Source of the DNA: Novosphingobium aureum
GTDB lineage: Bacteria > Pseudomonadota > Alphaproteobacteria > Sphingomonadales > Sphingomonadaceae
Length of the DNA: 64,000 nucleotides
Reading direction: 5' to 3'
Assembly: GCF_015865035.1 (NCBI RefSeq)
Contig: NZ_JADZGI010000005.1
Location: forward strand, 1 to 64,000
Part shown: positions 61,455 through 64,000 of the stretch, piece by piece
How positions within the stretch are numbered: position 1 is the first letter of the stretch
How the letters are laid out: every line of letters begins with the position of its first letter
Program-made: the position numbers and the translations under genes
The notes under the pieces: generated by a model
What the model saw: the letters and a program-made list of their open reading frames with translations, nothing else
Databases searched by the model: none
Told to the model about the DNA's origin: nothing

Positions 61455-62355
61455 TCATTCGCGGTGTTCATATGGCACTTTCACCGCCAGCGAATAAGGC
61501 GCGGCTAGCAATGCGGTACTTGGCGACGATGACGAAACCAACGACCGTGCCCCGTCAGATATTACATCTCACCTATCTTCAGTCTCCTTACGGAGCTTGA
61601 ATTACATCATCCTCAGCCAAACGATGGGCCTTCGACCTAGGGTATAGCTGAAAATCTGAAAATTTTTTACGCGACGAATCTACCACGGTCACCCTCTCTG
61701 TCACCCCAAGTCAGTGAAAAACCCTGGTACCCTTGCCGGTTTGGCGCCCTTGTTCGGGCTCTGGTTCAGATCGAGTATTCGCACCTATTACCCAAGCAAG
61801 TGAGAGCTATGCAGGGGGTGGGCCAGCGGTTGGCCCGCCCCCCCCGCGCGGTAGGTGCGAGGGTTGGACAGGTGCGCTCTTTCTCATCGTCGTGACTTCG
61901 CTTTGCGAACCTGTGCTCCCGGCACTCGACCGGGCTGGAGGGAGACGTGTGTCTGCCGTGCATGTGCCCCCTTCGGACAAGGTTTGCGGGTTGTGAAACT
62001 TTCACAAGGCGACGTCGCGGCGATGCAGAACCAAACGACAGAATTTATGCCCTGAAATACAGGTAAGTATATTTATCACAATATATCGCACAATGAGTAT
62101 ATTAAAGATGGATTTCCAATATATGCGGTGATTAGACTTTGTTCACTTTCTTAATTCCCCCAATAGAACCAAAAAACCCGCACACCTGACATTAGCATTA
62201 CGTCAAATTCCGATCCACCTTTGCCGCTCAGACGCCAATTTTGGCTTCTCTAGAGCGGATGTTCTGCTGAGTGTCGAGACAGACCAGAATAGTGTTCCTA
62301 TCGGATGTCTCGGTCCAGCAATCAGCTTGTCGCGTTGGGGCGCTCTGACTTCATT
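61455..62355. other. Gene-free 900-bp stretch, partly AT-rich
   Basis: No credible coding frame. About 62040-62170 is strongly AT-rich for this genome (repeated ATAT and TTTATC-like runs). One strong stem-loop is listed separately. No RNA gene was recognised. Confidence 0.6.
61814..61842. repeat. Strong stem-loop in a gene-free region
   Basis: GGGGGTGGGCCA (61814-61825) pairs with TGGCCCGCCCCC (61831-61842): a 12-bp stem with one T-G wobble and a 5-base loop. There is no T-run. Could be part of an untranslated RNA or a remnant of an element end. Confidence 0.5.
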
Positions 62356-63273
62356 TCAAGTGCCGGCCTTTGGCTTGTCGGTCACCAGGAAATCGAGAAA
62401 GGCGCGCACCGCCGGGTTCGCGCGACGACTTGCAGGCCAGACAGCGGTGATGTCCTGTCGCGTGACTGCAAATTCGGCTAGCACGGGAATTAATGCGCCA
62501 CGCTCAACCAGTGGCTTTGCCATCAGGCTGGTCGCAATACCGATTCCTCCGCCCGCGATGACGGCCGCGATCACGCCCTCGCTGGTGTCGACGACGATCC
62601 CTGAAGTGGGTGTTAGGTCGATTTCCTTCTCGCCGATCCGAAACGGCCATCGGAAAAGTTGCCCTGAACTCTGGTAGCGCAGGTTCACCGTCTCGTGGCG
62701 CTCAAGTTCCTCAGGGTGCGTAGGAGGCGCGTTGCGCGCCAGGTAGTCCGGGGATGCGTAGCAGCCCAACTGGTGCGGGGCGAGGCGGCGCGACAGGAAG
62801 CGGCTGTCTGCCAGGTCGCCGATGCGGACGGCCAGATCGATACCTTCTTCCACGAGGTCAACCAGTTGATCGCTCAGGCGCAGATCGATCTTCACCTGCG
62901 GATGGCGTTCGCGAAAGCGCGGCAGGCGAGGTGCAATCAGATGGAGCCCGATCGGAAGCGAGGCTGCAATCCGCAAGGTACCCGAAGGCTCACCCTGCGC
63001 GGCCCTGGCAACCTGCTCGATTTCTTCGGCGTCATTCAAGAGGCGCAGCGCGCGTGCGTGCAATTCCCGCCCTTCATCGGTCAGCACGAGCGAGCGGGTC
63101 GTCCGGGTGAAAAGGGGCACGCCCAGACTTCCTTCAAGCCGCTGAATGCTCTTGCTGACGGCGGATGGCGAAACCGAGAGCGAGCGCGCTGCCGCGGTGT
63201 AGCTGCCCAGCGAACCCGCGCGGGCAAAGGCGATCAGACCGGTCAGGCGTTCGAGGGCGAATTGTTCCTTCAT
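62356..63273 (-). CDS. LysR-type transcriptional regulator
   Basis: A 305-residue LysR protein of the large CrgA/DsdC-like branch: LIAFARAGSLGSYTAAARSLSVSPSAVSKSIQRLE at the N-terminus, SGTLRIAASLPIGLHLIAPRL opening the effector domain and GGGIGIATSLMA near residue 230. No good ribosome site is seen before the ATG. Divergent from an MDR oxidoreductase, with an inverted repeat between them; it probably controls that gene in response to an aldehyde, quinone or stress signal, as is common for such pairs. Confidence 0.87.
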   Translation of the reverse strand: MKEQFALERLTGLIAFARAGSLGSYTAAARSLSVSPSAVSKSIQRLEGSLGVPLFTRTTRSLVLTDEGRELHARALRLLNDAEEIEQVARAAQGEPSGTLRIAASLPIGLHLIAPRLPRFRERHPQVKIDLRLSDQLVDLVEEGIDLAVRIGDLADSRFLSRRLAPHQLGCYASPDYLARNAPPTHPEELERHETVNLRYQSSGQLFRWPFRIGEKEIDLTPTSGIVVDTSEGVIAAVIAGGGIGIATSLMAKPLVERGALIPVLAEFAVTRQDITAVWPASRRANPAVRAFLDFLVTDKPKAGT

Positions 63274-63308
63274 GGCACTAGTGAAGCGAAGTCAGGCACC
63301 ATTATCAA

Positions 63309-63330
63309 CCTATATTCGAGGAACTATAGG
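63309..63330. promoter_or_regulatory. Inverted repeat CCTATA-N10-TATAGG, candidate LysR operator
   Basis: Perfect 6-bp arms with a 10-base spacer that itself contains TTC-N3-GAA, between the divergent LysR and oxidoreductase genes, 36 bp from the first and 33 bp from the second start. Confidence 0.6.
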
Positions 63331-63362
63331 ACCGGCAACACGATGCAATTCCAGAGGTAGTG

Positions 63363-64000
63363 ATGAACACGAGAATGAAAGCGGTCCGCCTGCATGCCTT
63401 CGGTGGTCCCGAGGTGCTGCAGTACGAGGATGCGGCAATACCCGCAGTCGCGCCGGGCGAAGTCCTGGTGCAGGTCCATGCCGCCAGTCTCAATCCGCCG
63501 GATCTCTATCTGCGCGATGGCTATCGTGCGCTGCCGGAGGAATGGCGTCCGGACGCGACCTTTCCGCTCATCCTCGGGACGGACGTTTCCGGTGTCGTGG
63601 CTGCGGTGCGCGAAGGCGTCACGGCCTTTGCCGTCGGAGACGAAGTCTTCGGGATGATCCGCTTTCCTGAAGACATCATGACAGGGAGCGGGGCTTACGC
63701 GGAATATGTGGCAGCGCCCTTGGGCGACCTCGCCGCGAAGCCTGAAGCCCTCTCCCACGAAGAGGCGGCAGGGGCACCGATGTCGCTGCTGACGGCCTGG
63801 CAATTCCTGGTCGAAACGGGCCATGATGCGCCCAATCCTTTCCAGTCGTTTCCCCATCTGCCCGTCGAACTGGACGGCCGTACCGTCCTTGTGAACGGTG
63901 CAGGCGGAGGCGTCGGACACCTCGCCCTGCAACTGGCGAAGAGCAAAGGCGCAAGGGTCATCGCCGTGGCATCGGGCAAGCATGAAGGCCTGCTCAAGAC
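63363..64000 (+). CDS. NADP-dependent quinone/alcohol oxidoreductase, zinc-free MDR, partial
   Basis: The first 212 residues of a medium-chain oxidoreductase; it runs off the right edge. MKAVRLHAFGGPEVLQYED and VQVHAASLNPPDLYLRDG open the GroES-like domain, LGTDVSGVVAAV follows, and VLVNGAGGGVGHLALQLAKSKGARVIAVASG is the NADPH-binding loop at about residues 180-208. AGAGGTAG precedes the ATG. Divergent from the LysR regulator. Confidence 0.9.
   Translation, partial: MNTRMKAVRLHAFGGPEVLQYEDAAIPAVAPGEVLVQVHAASLNPPDLYLRDGYRALPEEWRPDATFPLILGTDVSGVVAAVREGVTAFAVGDEVFGMIRFPEDIMTGSGAYAEYVAAPLGDLAAKPEALSHEEAAGAPMSLLTAWQFLVETGHDAPNPFQSFPHLPVELDGRTVLVNGAGGGVGHLALQLAKSKGARVIAVASGKHEGLLK

Noticed and set aside
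1..64000. CRISPR arrays, rRNA or complete insertion sequences
   Set aside because: No regularly spaced repeats, rRNA-like segments, or transposase genes with terminal repeats were seen on either strand.

Overview
The window looks like the chromosome or a large replicon of a high-GC sphingomonad (Novosphingobium/Sphingobium-like alphaproteobacterium). This is inferred from uniform GC-rich codon use, TonB receptors beside small catabolic operons, a NUP-family nucleoside permease and densely overlapping operons. No rRNA, tRNA, CRISPR array or intact insertion sequence was recognised.

Region 1 (1-15.3 kb) is a benzoate/catechol island. A BenM/CatM-type LysR regulator diverges from one long run, catB-catC-catA-benA-benB-benD-pcaI-pcaJ-pcaD-pcaF, which encodes the route from benzoate through catechol and 3-oxoadipate to succinyl-CoA and acetyl-CoA. 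It is followed by a small secreted protein, a small membrane protein, benK, benE and an outer-membrane porin. Perfect ATAC-N7-GTAT sites lie before catB and before benK. benB has an in-frame TGA where TGG (Trp) is expected, and the porin has a frameshift. No benC is present, but a putidaredoxin-reductase-type gene begins at the left edge.

Region 2 (15.3-22.7 kb) holds a methyltransferase pair, a zinc-free MDR oxidoreductase with a SnoaL-like partner, an OmpA-domain protein, a LysR regulator, a phosphoribosyltransferase, a LOG-family phosphoribohydrolase and an NTF2-like protein.

Region 3 (22.7-47.1 kb) is purine catabolism. Nineteen leftward genes with almost continuous start/stop overlaps cover purine import, adenine and guanine deamination, xanthine dehydrogenase, a probable HpyO-type flavin urate hydroxylase, 5-hydroxyisourate hydrolase, OHCU decarboxylase, allantoinase, allantoate amidohydrolase, ureidoglycine-glyoxylate aminotransferase, and a full HpxW/X/Y/Z-like set that probably takes oxalurate to oxalate. 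Divergently encoded are a TonB receptor and a periplasmic nucleoside permease.

Region 4 (47.1-59.6 kb) holds a periplasmic trehalase, a GMC oxidoreductase plus XylC-like aldehyde dehydrogenase facing a second BenM/CatM-like LysR (with a near-identical operator), a Bcr/CflA exporter, an aldo/keto reductase, and a Tat-exported glycerophosphodiesterase with a TonB receptor.

Region 5 (59.6-64 kb) is sparse: a 5'-truncated MscS channel fragment between two gene-poor stretches, then a LysR regulator divergent from an MDR oxidoreductase that runs off the right edge.
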